The notes under the pieces: generated by a model | What the model saw: the letters and a program-made list of their open reading frames with translations, nothing else | The model's database searches: none | Told to the model about the DNA's origin: nothing | Program-made: the position numbers and the translations under genes | NCBI GenBank assembly: GCA_964441275.1 | Contig: CAYTUG010000014.1 | Location: 1 to 61,085 of the forward strand | DNA length: 61,085 bases | Reading direction: 5' to 3' | Source: SZUA-584 sp964441275 | GTDB lineage: Bacteria > Bacillota > Clostridia > Christensenellales > SZUA-584 | Shown here: positions 24,924-34,034 of the stretch, in pieces | Numbering within the stretch: the stretch's first letter is position 1 | Layout of the letters: each line of letters starts with the position of its first letter

Positions 24924-26033
24924 TTATGGCAATTGCATTAAAAAAATATTGCTGTCCTGAATGACAAACACATATTTCCCGAAAGCTCTTTTTATGCTGC
25001 TTATCTCAAACGGAAAAGAAAACGTTCTTTCATATTTGCCGTCAACAGTATATACGAAAATATTTTTATTTGCAAAGCAATAAATTTTGTCATTTTCATA
25101 GATTATGTCAAATACCTCGGGAGGCATATTTATTGAAAATTCTTTGCCTGAACCATATATTATGCGCGCGATATCTATATAACCTTCTTTATTTGCCGGT
25201 ATAAAAACAAACTTTGGTTCTGCGGTTCTATAAATATCTTCAAGTAGCCAACCGTAAATCATTATTGATTTATCGTTTGAGCCTAACGAAGATTTATACA
25301 CGGTAAGGTGGTTTGTGCCGAGTGCATAAATGTTTTCGCCTATAATGTGAATGTCGCTGACCAATTGGTCTTTTAACTCCTTAATGCCCGTCATAGATTG
25401 CGTTTCGGGGCGAAAGGTAGATATTCTCGAAATAGGCACGCTTCCCGATACATCAATTTCAAGCAAATATAAGCTGTTGCTTTCCCAATCGAAACCATAA
25501 TCAAGTATATAGCGTTCGGTTACTTCAATTTTAAAAAGTTCTGTTCCGCTTAAATCGAAAACTAAAATATACGACAGCGTTGAATCTTTATGTTTTTGCT
25601 GCACATATACCGCGACTTTATTTTTGCCCGCTCTGGTTGAAACGATAGTTCCGTCAAGTTGTTTGGAAAAATGATGTTGTCCGTTAGAGTTTACCGTCTG
25701 AATTACTGCGCTGCTGTTAGCCACTATAATCTCGTCATTGTGAGTAAAAGACAAACCGTCTGAAAAAAGGCCAAGCTGCCAAACGATATTTGTTGATGGA
25801 TCTATACAAGTTAAGTATTCCTTTTCCGAGAAAACAATATTTTGTCCCATGCCAAAGTATTTGTTTTCAAACGAAAAAGGCATGCTGACCATTAAATCTG
25901 AAAGTTCTTTTCCTGTAGTCAAAATCAATAAAAACCCGATTAGAAATACAAATATTGAAATAACAATCATTGATAAGAACAATAATTTTTTCTTTTGTAG
26001 CGGTTTGCTTCTTTGTTTTTTATATATATTCAT
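24924..26033 (-). CDS. Membrane-anchored DUF5711-like beta-propeller (369 aa)
   Basis: A basic N-terminus (KKQRSKPLQKKK) is followed by one membrane helix (~17-40). An extracytoplasmic domain made of repeated beta strands comes next, such as EYLTCIDPSTNIVWQ, KVAVYVQQ, NSLYLLEID and KIYCFANKNIFVYT. That is a WD40/PQQ-like propeller without catalytic residues. From memory the layout and its cvpA neighbour fit DUF5711 proteins of Clostridia; the family name is an inference. It resembles the protein at 14639-15880 in layout but not obviously in sequence. ATG start with AAGAGG upstream. Confidence 0.6.
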   Translation of the reverse strand: MNIYKKQRSKPLQKKKLLFLSMIVISIFVFLIGFLLILTTGKELSDLMVSMPFSFENKYFGMGQNIVFSEKEYLTCIDPSTNIVWQLGLFSDGLSFTHNDEIIVANSSAVIQTVNSNGQHHFSKQLDGTIVSTRAGKNKVAVYVQQKHKDSTLSYILVFDLSGTELFKIEVTERYILDYGFDWESNSLYLLEIDVSGSVPISRISTFRPETQSMTGIKELKDQLVSDIHIIGENIYALGTNHLTVYKSSLGSNDKSIMIYGWLLEDIYRTAEPKFVFIPANKEGYIDIARIIYGSGKEFSINMPPEVFDIIYENDKIYCFANKNIFVYTVDGKYERTFSFPFEISSIKRAFGKYVFVIQDSNIFLMQLP

Positions 26034-26128
26034 TAAAACCTCTTAAACAGTTGGTAACGCTATAATTATATCATAATATGTTGTAAATGCATTCCAAAAT
26101 ATTTAAGTGCAATTTGGTTTTAATATAT

Positions 26129-27004
26129 TTATTGAGGACAAAAAACGCTTAGAGCACAAGACTTAACCGCAAGCGTCTTAGGCGTATGCTCGTATATTTC
26201 ACCGTCAATATTAAAATATTTAGGTGGATTGCATTCGATTGATATTTTATTACATGTTAAAGTTTCGGCAACCGAAATTTTTTCAATTTGACCTTTCTTG
26301 AGCTTGGGCAGTTCAAAGAGTATGCGCCATTTTGCGACTTTGTTTAATATCAACACATCAAAAAGCCCGTCCTGTACGTTAGCGTTGGGGGCAACAGCAA
26401 GCCCCCCGCCGTAACATTTTCCATTGGCAATGGCGATAAGAAGCACTTTGCGAATAAAACATCGCTCATTTACGGTAATTTTTAAATCTAAACTTTTGTA
26501 TTTGAATATTGACATAACAATGCCCAAAAAATATGCTAACCCACCGGTAACAATTTTCCGCACTTTATTGGTGTTGTTTATAACATCTACATCAAAACCG
26601 GTGCCTGCAACATTTAAAAAGGGTTGCCGGTTATCTATCAGGCCAATATCCACGCGTTTTGTGTTGCCTGCCAAAATTATTTGGAGTGCATCTTCTATGT
26701 TTTTGGGGATTCCTACTGACTGGCGAAAGTCATTGCCGGTGCCTGCGGGTATAATGCCTAACTTCTCATCTGTGCCTAAAAGCTCTTCGGCTATTTCTAA
26801 AAGCGTACCGTCTCCCCCTACCGAAATAATACCATCGTAGCCTTTGCCCACTGCTTCCCTCGCAAGCTTTACTGCGTGGCGCTTATACTCGGTGTTTATT
26901 TGCATATAGTCAATGTTATTATCTGAAAGATATCTTGCAACAATATTCATCGCTTTATAAGAACGTCCCGCGCCGGCTGTGGGGTTAAATATTATCAGAT
27001 ACAT
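26129..27004 (-). CDS. Diacylglycerol kinase-family lipid kinase (291 aa)
   Basis: Soluble DagK/YegS/BmrU-type lipid kinase that phosphorylates diacylglycerol or a similar lipid with ATP. The start contains NPTAGAGRS, the nucleotide-binding GGDGTLLEIAEEL is at ~62-74, and GTGNDFRQS is at ~88-96. The C-terminal beta domain includes GGGLAVAPNANVQDGLFDV near 199-217. Length is typical. It would recycle diacylglycerol from lipoteichoic-acid or lipoprotein metabolism into phosphatidate. ATG start. Confidence 0.9.
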   Translation of the reverse strand: MYLIIFNPTAGAGRSYKAMNIVARYLSDNNIDYMQINTEYKRHAVKLAREAVGKGYDGIISVGGDGTLLEIAEELLGTDEKLGIIPAGTGNDFRQSVGIPKNIEDALQIILAGNTKRVDIGLIDNRQPFLNVAGTGFDVDVINNTNKVRKIVTGGLAYFLGIVMSIFKYKSLDLKITVNERCFIRKVLLIAIANGKCYGGGLAVAPNANVQDGLFDVLILNKVAKWRILFELPKLKKGQIEKISVAETLTCNKISIECNPPKYFNIDGEIYEHTPKTLAVKSCALSVFCPQ

Positions 27005-27138
27005 TCTAACTCTCCTTAGAATACTGATAATATTCTACAAAAAAACACATGACTTGTATAGTGCTTATATAGCGCACATAGTGTATTGTGGATAAAAAGT
27101 AATTATGGTATGATTGGAAACAATTAAGAGGTGATGTT

Positions 27139-27747
27139 TTGTCTCCTAACTTGGTAACAACGTTACGGTTTTTATGGTATCTGTTCTCACGATTGATTTT
27201 GGCATCGCTCGTTGTGGGCATTGTTGTGCTATCCTTTTTTGCCGCTATGGATTATATGAATGTACAGGTACTGGTAAAAGACGGTCTAAACTTAAGGGCG
27301 GATGTTGTAATAAAAGGGGCGGATCCCACCCCGCTGACCAAGGTATTTTCAAAAAATATACTTGAAAACGATATTCTTCTAAAAGATTTAAAATACAAAC
27401 CTTATATTATTTCAAGTTATGAATATGATGCTAAAACAGATTTTTCAATTATTCTTCCGTGGAACGACATTGTGACAATGCGCGTTACCGAAAAGGTTTC
27501 TAAAATAAGGGGCGAACTATTTGTTATGGCGGAAAACGCATCGTTGGGCGAAACGCCTCCCGAGTGGGACGATGCGGTTTACAATATCACGTTAATGCGT
27601 TATGAGGATAATTGGCGCATTACGGCTATTGAACTCGTTGAGTTTTTACCCAAACCTTCTTATTTACCGCCTGCGTCTTTTGCGCCTGTTTTGCAGCCGA
27701 CATCAAATTATCCGTCGGATGAAATAGAGGGGATAATTGAGGAATGA
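27139..27747 (+). CDS. Single-pass membrane protein of unknown function (202 aa)
   Basis: One membrane helix at ~15-38 near the N-terminus is followed by a ~160-residue extracytoplasmic domain with alternating beta strands (ISSYEYDAKTDFSIIL, then MRYEDNWRITAIEL). The domain looks like a small NTF2/cystatin-like alpha-beta roll. The tail is Pro-rich (PKPSYLPPASFAP). I recognise no family. TTG at 27139 is the start because AAGAGGTG lies at the right distance and no ATG in frame does. It overlaps the dusB start by four bases, so the pair is co-translated. Confidence 0.7.
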   Translation: MSPNLVTTLRFLWYLFSRLILASLVVGIVVLSFFAAMDYMNVQVLVKDGLNLRADVVIKGADPTPLTKVFSKNILENDILLKDLKYKPYIISSYEYDAKTDFSIILPWNDIVTMRVTEKVSKIRGELFVMAENASLGETPPEWDDAVYNITLMRYEDNWRITAIELVEFLPKPSYLPPASFAPVLQPTSNYPSDEIEGIIEE

Positions 27748-28691
27748 ACATTCCTAAAGTGTTGCTTGCACCTATGGCCGGCATTAGTGATGCGGCTTTT
27801 CGGCATGTGTGCATCGAACAAGGCGCCCGGCTTGGCTATTCTGAAATGGTCAGTGCAAACGGATTAAGATACGACTCTCCTAAAACAGCTTCGTTGTTGC
27901 AATTTGCGGAAAACGAAACAAAAATGGGTGTACAGCTGTTTACGAACAACGCAAGCTCTCTTGAATTGTGCATAGACACGCTTTCAAAGACATACGGTAA
28001 CCGCATTGCGATATTTGATATAAATATGGGATGCCCTGCCCCCAAGATAACCAAAAATGGGGAAGGGTGCGCTTTGATGCAAAATCCTAATTTGGCAATG
28101 CGGCTTATAAAAGCCGCAGTTGCTGCCTCGAATATACCTGTCAGCGTTAAGTTTAGAAAAGGCTGGGATGAGCATAATCTGAACGCAATAGATTTTGCGG
28201 TTATGGCTGAGCGGGCAGGGGCAAGCGCCGTTACGGTTCATGGGCGCACCCGCCAACAATTCTATAGCGGCAAGTCTGATTTGAGCGTAATTAAGGACGT
28301 AAAGAAGGCTGTTGGGATAAAAGTTATTGCAAGCGGTGATATTTTTTCTGCCTATGATGCGCATAAAGCTTTAAGCGAAACCGGATGTGATTGCGTTATG
28401 GTGGCGCGCGGGGCGCTTGGCAATCCGTTTATATTCAGAGAAATACAACATTATTTTTTTAATGGTAATGTGCCGCCTAAAGCCTCGACAAAAGAGAGGG
28501 TGCGAATGCTTTTAAGGCAAGCAAATTTATGTTGCAAATATAAAGGAGAAGCGCTTGCAATGTTACAGATGAGAAAACATGCTTGTTGGTATTTAAAAGG
28601 AGTGCCCAAAGCTGCAAAGTTAAGAGAAGCTATCACCCAAATACGGACCATAAATGACTTAAATGATCTTCTCTCACCGTTATTAGCATAA
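27744..28691 (+). CDS. dusB: tRNA-dihydrouridine synthase
   Basis: FMN-dependent reductase that makes dihydrouridine in the tRNA D loop. It is a TIM-barrel protein. The start VLLAPMAGISDAAFR is conserved, with ELxSANG-type sequence (EMVSANG) near 36. The active-site Cys is in NMGCPAPKITKNGEG at ~95-109. The FMN-phosphate segments VHGRTRQQFYSG (~165) and ASGDIFSAYDA (~194) are present, with MVARGALGNPF near 217-227. The C-terminal helical domain is present, total 315. It is translationally coupled to the upstream membrane gene. Confidence 0.93.
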   Translation: MNIPKVLLAPMAGISDAAFRHVCIEQGARLGYSEMVSANGLRYDSPKTASLLQFAENETKMGVQLFTNNASSLELCIDTLSKTYGNRIAIFDINMGCPAPKITKNGEGCALMQNPNLAMRLIKAAVAASNIPVSVKFRKGWDEHNLNAIDFAVMAERAGASAVTVHGRTRQQFYSGKSDLSVIKDVKKAVGIKVIASGDIFSAYDAHKALSETGCDCVMVARGALGNPFIFREIQHYFFNGNVPPKASTKERVRMLLRQANLCCKYKGEALAMLQMRKHACWYLKGVPKAAKLREAITQIRTINDLNDLLSPLLA

Positions 28692-28742
28692 ATATTTTAC
28701 GTTAAAATAGCGGCTTGTTATCGTGAATTGACAATATTATTT

Positions 28743-28771
28743 TGTTGAAAAAAGAAAGAATATATATTATA
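28743..28771 (+). promoter_or_regulatory. Promoter upstream of the mreB-like gene
   Basis: TTGTTG, a 17-base spacer, TATTAT. The predicted start lies ~45 bases before the TTG start codon. The interval 28692-28825 has no ORF. Confidence 0.5.
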
Positions 28772-28825
28772 GTATATGTTAGTCTGCAAATTTGGGTTAA
28801 CACACAAATCAACGAAGGGGTTTAG

Positions 28826-29875
28826 TTGAAAATGGGATGGTTTGAATTTAATGATATAGGGCTTGATCTAGGCACGGCGAGCGTTCTTGTTTATGTGAAG
28901 GATAAAGGAATTGTGTTGCGAGAACCCTCAGTTGTTGCCGTAAACAGAAATACTGGGGAAATAATAGCCATAGGAGAAGAAGCAAGAATAATGCTGGGCA
29001 GAACGCCCGGAAGCATTGTGGCTGTCAGACCGCTTCGCAACGGTGTAATTTCAAACTTTCATGATACGGAACGTATGCTACGCTATTTTTTGCGCAAAGT
29101 CATTGGCAGGCGGCTGTTTTTTAAACCGAGAGTTATTGTGTGTGTGCCATCGGGAGTAACGGAAGTTGAACGCCGTTCGGTTATTGAGGCGACCGAAGAA
29201 GCGGGCGCTCGTCATACCGGTCTTATCGAAGAGCCGATGGCGGCAGCTATTGGTGCGGGCATTGATATAGGCGCGCCTTACGGTAATATGATAATAGACG
29301 TGGGCGGCGGTACAACCGATGTTGCTGTAATATCGCTTGGCGGCATAGTTATGAGCGACTCTTGTAAAATAGCGGGCGATAAGTTTGACGAGGCTATTGC
29401 CCGGCACATGAAAAAGAAGCATAATATGCTTATAGGCGACAGAACCGCCGAAGAAATTAAAATTAACATAGGCTCCGCTTTCCCCCGGAAAGAACAAATA
29501 CATATGGAAGTTGCCGGGCGCAACCTAATATCCGGGCTGCCCAAGGTTGTAACCATTAGCTCTAACGAAACTATTGAGGCTCTTGAAGAGCCGCTCAATG
29601 CGCTTATGGAAACCTTGCATGGCGTGCTTGAGCGCATTCCGCCCGAACTTGCGTCTGACATTGCTGAAAACGGCATATGTATGTCGGGCGGCGGTTCGCT
29701 GTTGTACGGGCTTGACAGGCTGTTAAGCGAAAAAACAGGCATACCTTGTTATGTTGCGGAAGACGCAATATCCTGTGTTGCAATCGGCACCGGGCTTGCG
29801 CTTGATAATTTGGATTACTATACCGACGGTACTGTTTATGATTACCGTAAGGGTGACTATTACAGTAACTATTGA
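28826..29875 (+). CDS. mreB: MreB/Mbl-like actin homologue (349 aa)
   Basis: Bacterial actin that organises cell-wall elongation under the membrane. Phosphate 1 is DIGLDLGTASVLVYVK (residues ~9-24); a connector/phosphate-2 segment is IIDVGGGTTDVAVISLGG near 155-172. EEPMAAAIGAG and an adenosine motif SGGGSLLYGLD near 291-301 are conserved. mreC and mreD do not follow, so this may be an Mbl/MreBH-type paralogue. The last ~22 residues are strikingly Tyr-rich (DYYTDG, VYDYRKGDYYSNY). TTG at 28826 has GAAGGGG five bases upstream; ATG at 28832 is an alternative two codons in. The LCP gene follows by 22 bp. Confidence 0.88.
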   Translation: MKMGWFEFNDIGLDLGTASVLVYVKDKGIVLREPSVVAVNRNTGEIIAIGEEARIMLGRTPGSIVAVRPLRNGVISNFHDTERMLRYFLRKVIGRRLFFKPRVIVCVPSGVTEVERRSVIEATEEAGARHTGLIEEPMAAAIGAGIDIGAPYGNMIIDVGGGTTDVAVISLGGIVMSDSCKIAGDKFDEAIARHMKKKHNMLIGDRTAEEIKINIGSAFPRKEQIHMEVAGRNLISGLPKVVTISSNETIEALEEPLNALMETLHGVLERIPPELASDIAENGICMSGGGSLLYGLDRLLSEKTGIPCYVAEDAISCVAIGTGLALDNLDYYTDGTVYDYRKGDYYSNY

Positions 29876-29897
29876 TTTATGCAATGGGGTAAAAAAT

Positions 29898-30995
29898 TTG
29901 CAAATTGACGTTGGTAATAAATATAAAAACAAAAAAATAATTTCTGTTTTGCTTGCAATTCTTGCCGTTCTTGTGGCGGGCGCAGTTGTTGTTGTGGCTT
30001 TGCTTTTTATGCGCATAAAAAGCGATGATTATAAGTCCCTATTCGAAAAGCCAAAGGTCGTACTATCGGGGAACAAGACACCCGCCATTGATAATCCGCA
30101 GGTTCAAGCTTCTAACGCTCCGGCAGAAAATATATTAAATTATAACGGTAAAAAGTATATTAAGAATGAAGGAATTGTCAACTTGTTATTCCTTGGAATC
30201 GATTCTAATGTGCAAAGACGCCAAAATAACAAAGGCTACAGAAGCGATATGGTTATGGTGTGCGCGGTAGATGCTGTGGAGAAAACAGCCACGTTATTGT
30301 CAATTCCGCGTGATACGTATACAACTATGTACAAAGTGAACAGCTCCGGCGAAATTACAAGCACAATTCAGGCTAAAATTAATGCCGCATATTCTTATGG
30401 CGGCAGGAATGATTATCGCCCAATAAATTCTATGGCATGTGTTCAGATGTTTTTACAGCGCGAATGCGAGCTCGCCGAGCCAATCGGGCTAACGCTCGAC
30501 ATTCCTATCAGCTTTTTTGCGAGCATCGATATGGATGGGATAACAAAAGTTGCTTCCGCCGTTGGGGGAGTTGAAGTTACGCTTGACGCTTATATACCCA
30601 ACGTTGGTAAAAAAGGCAAAACGGTACTGCTAAAGGGCAGCAATGCCGAAGAGTACATCCGCAACAGGCATGATACGGCGGGCGGTGATATAACAAGAGC
30701 GGCGCGCCAACGCACATTTATGCTTGCGCTTGCCAAAAAAATTAAGAACATGGGCGAGGTTGATATAATACTTTCGCTTTATGACGAATTACAAAGATAT
30801 GTGAAAACCAATCTTAACACGGATAACATGCTTGACTTTGCTAAATTGCTCAAGAAAATAAACATTGACAAGATAAGGCAAGAATCTATTCCCGGCAATA
30901 CAAAAAGGATAAAGGATTCATCGGTTTTTGTTCACGATGAAAAAGCGACTCTCGAACTATTGCTCGATATATATTATAAAGAGGCAGATTTCTAA
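29898..30995 (+). CDS. LytR-CpsA-Psr family cell-wall glycopolymer ligase (365 aa)
   Basis: LCP proteins transfer teichoic acid-like polymers from lipid carriers to peptidoglycan outside the membrane. There is one membrane helix (~13-38). The domain start is NLLFLGIDSN, followed by YRSDMVMVCAVD, the catalytic/pyrophosphate-binding SIPRDTYT, then AYSYGG. RNRHDTAGGDITRAARQR near 255-272 carries the conserved Arg/Asp. The frame is open upstream into mreB, but TTG at 29898 has ATGGGGT at proper spacing and gives a normal N-terminus. Pairing with the MreB-like gene fits coupling of wall-polymer attachment with elongation. Confidence 0.9.
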   Translation: MQIDVGNKYKNKKIISVLLAILAVLVAGAVVVVALLFMRIKSDDYKSLFEKPKVVLSGNKTPAIDNPQVQASNAPAENILNYNGKKYIKNEGIVNLLFLGIDSNVQRRQNNKGYRSDMVMVCAVDAVEKTATLLSIPRDTYTTMYKVNSSGEITSTIQAKINAAYSYGGRNDYRPINSMACVQMFLQRECELAEPIGLTLDIPISFFASIDMDGITKVASAVGGVEVTLDAYIPNVGKKGKTVLLKGSNAEEYIRNRHDTAGGDITRAARQRTFMLALAKKIKNMGEVDIILSLYDELQRYVKTNLNTDNMLDFAKLLKKINIDKIRQESIPGNTKRIKDSSVFVHDEKATLELLLDIYYKEADF

Positions 30996-30999
30996 GCGC

Positions 31000-32880
31000 T
31001 TATAAATCTGAAAGCCACGTTTGTACATCGGCGTCGGAAGGCATTTTCCATTCTTCGCGAGGCGAAAAGCATACGCTTCCAACCTTTGGTCCATCCGGCA
31101 TACAAGAGCGTTTAAACTGAGACGAAAAAAACCTTTTATAGAACATTTTCAGCTGTTCTTTAATGTAAGATTCGCTGTATTTATCAAAAGCGTGTTTAGC
31201 CAACAATACTATTTTGTGCGGCGGCATTTGAAACCTTATCGCGTAATATATGAAAAAATCATTTAGATCATAAGGTCCGATTAATTGTTGCGTATCCTGC
31301 CGCGCGCCTTGCTTATCAGGAGGCCTAAGTTCGGGCGAAGGCGGTATATTGACAATATTGCATATTATTTCGTTCAATTCTTTTTTGTCTTTCGATAAAT
31401 AAACGACCATAGCGCGTACAAGGGTTTTGGCAATTCCGGAGTTAACGCCATACATTGAAATTTGGTCGCCCGCATAGGTGCAAAAACCGAGCGCCAATTC
31501 GGACAAATCGCCTGTGCCAATAACAAGCCCATGCTCTTTGTTAGCTAAATCCATAAGTATTTGCGTGCGCTCTCGCGCTTGCGCATTTTCAAATGTAATA
31601 TCGGCCAAACCGTTGTGACCTATATCAGCTAAATGCGCTTTTGTTGCGTTTACAATATTTATTTCTATTAATTTTGCGCCCAATGCTGTTATCAGCTGTT
31701 TAGCGAGTTCTTGAGTCGTGTCGGTGCTGCCTAAACCGGGCATAACAACCCCGCTAACGGCAGATTCGCAAAGCCCCGCTTTTTTCGCCGCCTCGCAAGA
31801 AACCATAAGAGCAAGCGCCGAATCCAAACCGCCCGACACTCCAACAAACATCCTTTGTTGCCCGGTGTGCAATATTCTTTTGGTTAAAGCGGCAACCTGT
31901 ATGTCAAACGCTTCCTGACAGATTAAATCACGCTTATGCGCATTGTCAGGTACAAAAGGCATACTGTTTATGCTTCTGAATTTCGGCTCCACTTGCCTGC
32001 AATCAAACGCTACCCTTGTAAACTCGCGGGTTTGCTTGTGTTTGAAAGCGTTTTTTCGCAATCTGTCGTGAACAAGGCGATCGATGTCCAATTCGGTAAT
32101 GCTGATGTAAGATTCAAACTCAAAACGGGAAGAGCTTGACAGCAGCTCTCCATTCTCCGCAATTATTGAATGCCCGCCGTATACGGTATCCGTGGTAGAC
32201 TCGCCCGGGCCTGCTGAAACATATATAAATCCGCTGTTTAACTGCCCGGAAATATGTTTGATAAATTCTTGCCGCCGTTTGGCTTTTCCGATTTGCTCAT
32301 TGCTGGCAGTAATGTTTACGCAAATTGTCGCGCCTGCTAACGCTTGGTATGCGCATCGCGGCAGAGGTGACCATAAATCCTCGCCTATGTTTATTCCGAT
32401 TACAAAACCGTTGGAGCATTCTAATAAAATATCGGGTCCGAAAGGCACACGCTTATCAAAAATTCTAATATCCCGGCAAGGCGAATCGACCGAAGAGGCA
32501 AACCAGCGCCTTTCTCTGTTGGTTAGAGCGCTGATCTTGGGGATGACCGCCAGAATTTGTCCGGATTGAATGGCTACCGCAGCATTGTAAAGTTTGCCTC
32601 CGGTATATACCGGAACCCCTATTATTGCGAGCACATTTGTATTCTTGGTTTGCTCCAACAACTCTTTTAACATTATTTCGCTTTGCTTGCGTACATGGGC
32701 TTGCAAAAAAAGATCTCCAAGAGTATACGATGTGATGCAAAGCTCGGGAAATGCCGCTACCGAAACATTCTCTTTATCCGCAGCAGCTATCATGGCATAT
32801 ATATTGTCTTTGTTTTTCCGCATGTTGCCCACGCTTACGGCCGGAACGGCCGCCACCGCTCTTATTAGCCCGCTTTCCAT
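31000..32880 (-). CDS. nadE: NAD+ synthetase, two-domain type, glutaminase nucleophile missing
   Basis: The family makes NAD+ from deamido-NAD, ATP and glutamine: an N-terminal nitrilase-fold glutaminase feeds ammonia to a C-terminal synthetase. The synthetase domain (~320-626) looks intact: VGVSGGLDSALAL P-loop, GTGDLSELALGFCTY, MYGVNSGIAKTL. In the glutaminase domain Glu46 (FPELCIT) and Lys115 (VIPKISAL) are present. The nucleophile motif, normally E-I-C-E-D-L-W, reads N-I-G-E-D-L-W, so Gly166 (bases 32383-32385) replaces Cys. The LPNY segment after the Lys has also drifted (ALTNR). I infer an ammonia-dependent synthetase keeping a dead glutaminase scaffold. Length of 626 is normal. ATG start. 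Confidence 0.9.
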   Translation of the reverse strand: MESGLIRAVAAVPAVSVGNMRKNKDNIYAMIAAADKENVSVAAFPELCITSYTLGDLFLQAHVRKQSEIMLKELLEQTKNTNVLAIIGVPVYTGGKLYNAAVAIQSGQILAVIPKISALTNRERRWFASSVDSPCRDIRIFDKRVPFGPDILLECSNGFVIGINIGEDLWSPLPRCAYQALAGATICVNITASNEQIGKAKRRQEFIKHISGQLNSGFIYVSAGPGESTTDTVYGGHSIIAENGELLSSSSRFEFESYISITELDIDRLVHDRLRKNAFKHKQTREFTRVAFDCRQVEPKFRSINSMPFVPDNAHKRDLICQEAFDIQVAALTKRILHTGQQRMFVGVSGGLDSALALMVSCEAAKKAGLCESAVSGVVMPGLGSTDTTQELAKQLITALGAKLIEINIVNATKAHLADIGHNGLADITFENAQARERTQILMDLANKEHGLVIGTGDLSELALGFCTYAGDQISMYGVNSGIAKTLVRAMVVYLSKDKKELNEIICNIVNIPPSPELRPPDKQGARQDTQQLIGPYDLNDFFIYYAIRFQMPPHKIVLLAKHAFDKYSESYIKEQLKMFYKRFFSSQFKRSCMPDGPKVGSVCFSPREEWKMPSDADVQTWLSDL

Positions 32881-32894
32881 TAAAACCGCCTCCT

Positions 32895-33779
32895 CTATTG
32901 ATTTGGATTGGATGAAACAGGATATTTAATCAAACCCCATTTTTCCAATAATCTATCTAAAGTTCCATCTGATTGCATTTGGTTGATAACAGGGTTGATT
33001 GCCCTGTAGAAAGCTCCTAAACTATCGCTTACCTCGACACAATATTTGCTTGGCAAAAAATATTCGGCTAAAATAATCATACCCTTTTTACCGTATAGCT
33101 TAAGTATATTATCGCTCGCGCAAACAGCGTCAACGAATCCATTCTGAAGTGCGCAAACAGCCTCCGGATATGAAGCGTATGTTTTTATATTCACTTCGAT
33201 TTGCATACTATTAAGATATCCCTCGGCTGCCGTTACACCTTTTGTTATCTCTTGCGTTTGCGGAGTGCCGTATACTATTGCTATAGTTTTGCCTTCAAGT
33301 TTGTGCATATTCTCGATTCGCTCGTCCGTTATAAGAAAAGCGGAAGCGTCGGAATAATATGAAAGAGTATGATTAATTCCGCTTGTTTTTGTTGCAACGG
33401 ATGCGGTAAGAGCAATGTCGATGTCTCCGCGCCTTAGCATGGCAGTTTTGGTTTTGGAGGATACCTCAATATAATTTACGAGTATGGCTTTGTCAAACAA
33501 ACGCTTTATGATTTCGTCCGCAACATCTTTTTCAAAGCCTTCAAACTCGGAAGTTTTTATATTGTAGCTGCAAAGCGGTCCTAAGTCGCTTCGAAGACCA
33601 ACGTTTAATATACCTTTTTCAAGTACAGCGTTTACCGCATCGGACGTCTCGGTGTTTTTTTCCACTACAGATATAATTATAAATAACGCGGCGATTAAAA
33701 CTAAAACAATAAAAGCGATTGTAACAGCTTTTAAATATTTTTGTTTAACAAGACGATAACGTTTTCTTTTGTATCTCAT
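32895..33779 (-). CDS. Membrane-tethered family-3 solute-binding protein (294 aa)
   Basis: Periplasmic-binding-protein-like II fold of the amino-acid (family 3) type. A basic N-terminus and one helix (~16-40) come first, without a lipobox. Next is LNVGLRSDLGPLCSYN, then FEGFEKDVADEI, the RRGDIDIALTAS motif, KTIAIVYGTPQT and FVDAVCASDN, the usual order for this family. No ABC permease or ATPase is adjacent, so it may serve a distant transporter or act as a sensor domain. ATG at 33779 is chosen. An upstream in-frame ATG at 33809, five bases from a run of 11 G, would add ten residues and cannot be excluded. Confidence 0.8.
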   Translation of the reverse strand: MRYKRKRYRLVKQKYLKAVTIAFIVLVLIAALFIIISVVEKNTETSDAVNAVLEKGILNVGLRSDLGPLCSYNIKTSEFEGFEKDVADEIIKRLFDKAILVNYIEVSSKTKTAMLRRGDIDIALTASVATKTSGINHTLSYYSDASAFLITDERIENMHKLEGKTIAIVYGTPQTQEITKGVTAAEGYLNSMQIEVNIKTYASYPEAVCALQNGFVDAVCASDNILKLYGKKGMIILAEYFLPSKYCVEVSDSLGAFYRAINPVINQMQSDGTLDRLLEKWGLIKYPVSSNPNQ

Positions 33780-33794
33780 GATTACCCATAAATT

Positions 33795-33831
33795 AAATAC
33801 GGGGAGCATAATATCCCCCCCCCCCGTATTT
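33795..33831. repeat. C11 homopolymer within an inverted repeat
   Basis: AAATACGGGG at 33795-33804 and its complement CCCCGTATTT at 33822-33831 flank a loop containing most of an uninterrupted run of 11 C (33815-33825). On the minus strand this is a G11 run just upstream of the alternative start of the solute-binding gene. Homopolymers of this length are prone to slippage. No T-run follows, so it is not a standard terminator. The rest of 33832-34034 has no gene. Confidence 0.8.
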
Positions 33832-34034
33832 GCTATATTCCCTCTGTTTCCTTAGAGCCCCCCTCTACGTGCCGCAAACCTATACCATTGCAAAAAGAAG
33901 GAATACGCTTATTTGCCTTAAGTTTAATACAAAAGACAGTACGATTTAAATTATTTATACGCATTGTACAATATGTGGTATACATTTGCAAGAGGCTCCA
34001 CAAATAATATTGTATAAAATATATTTTGCCGGGT

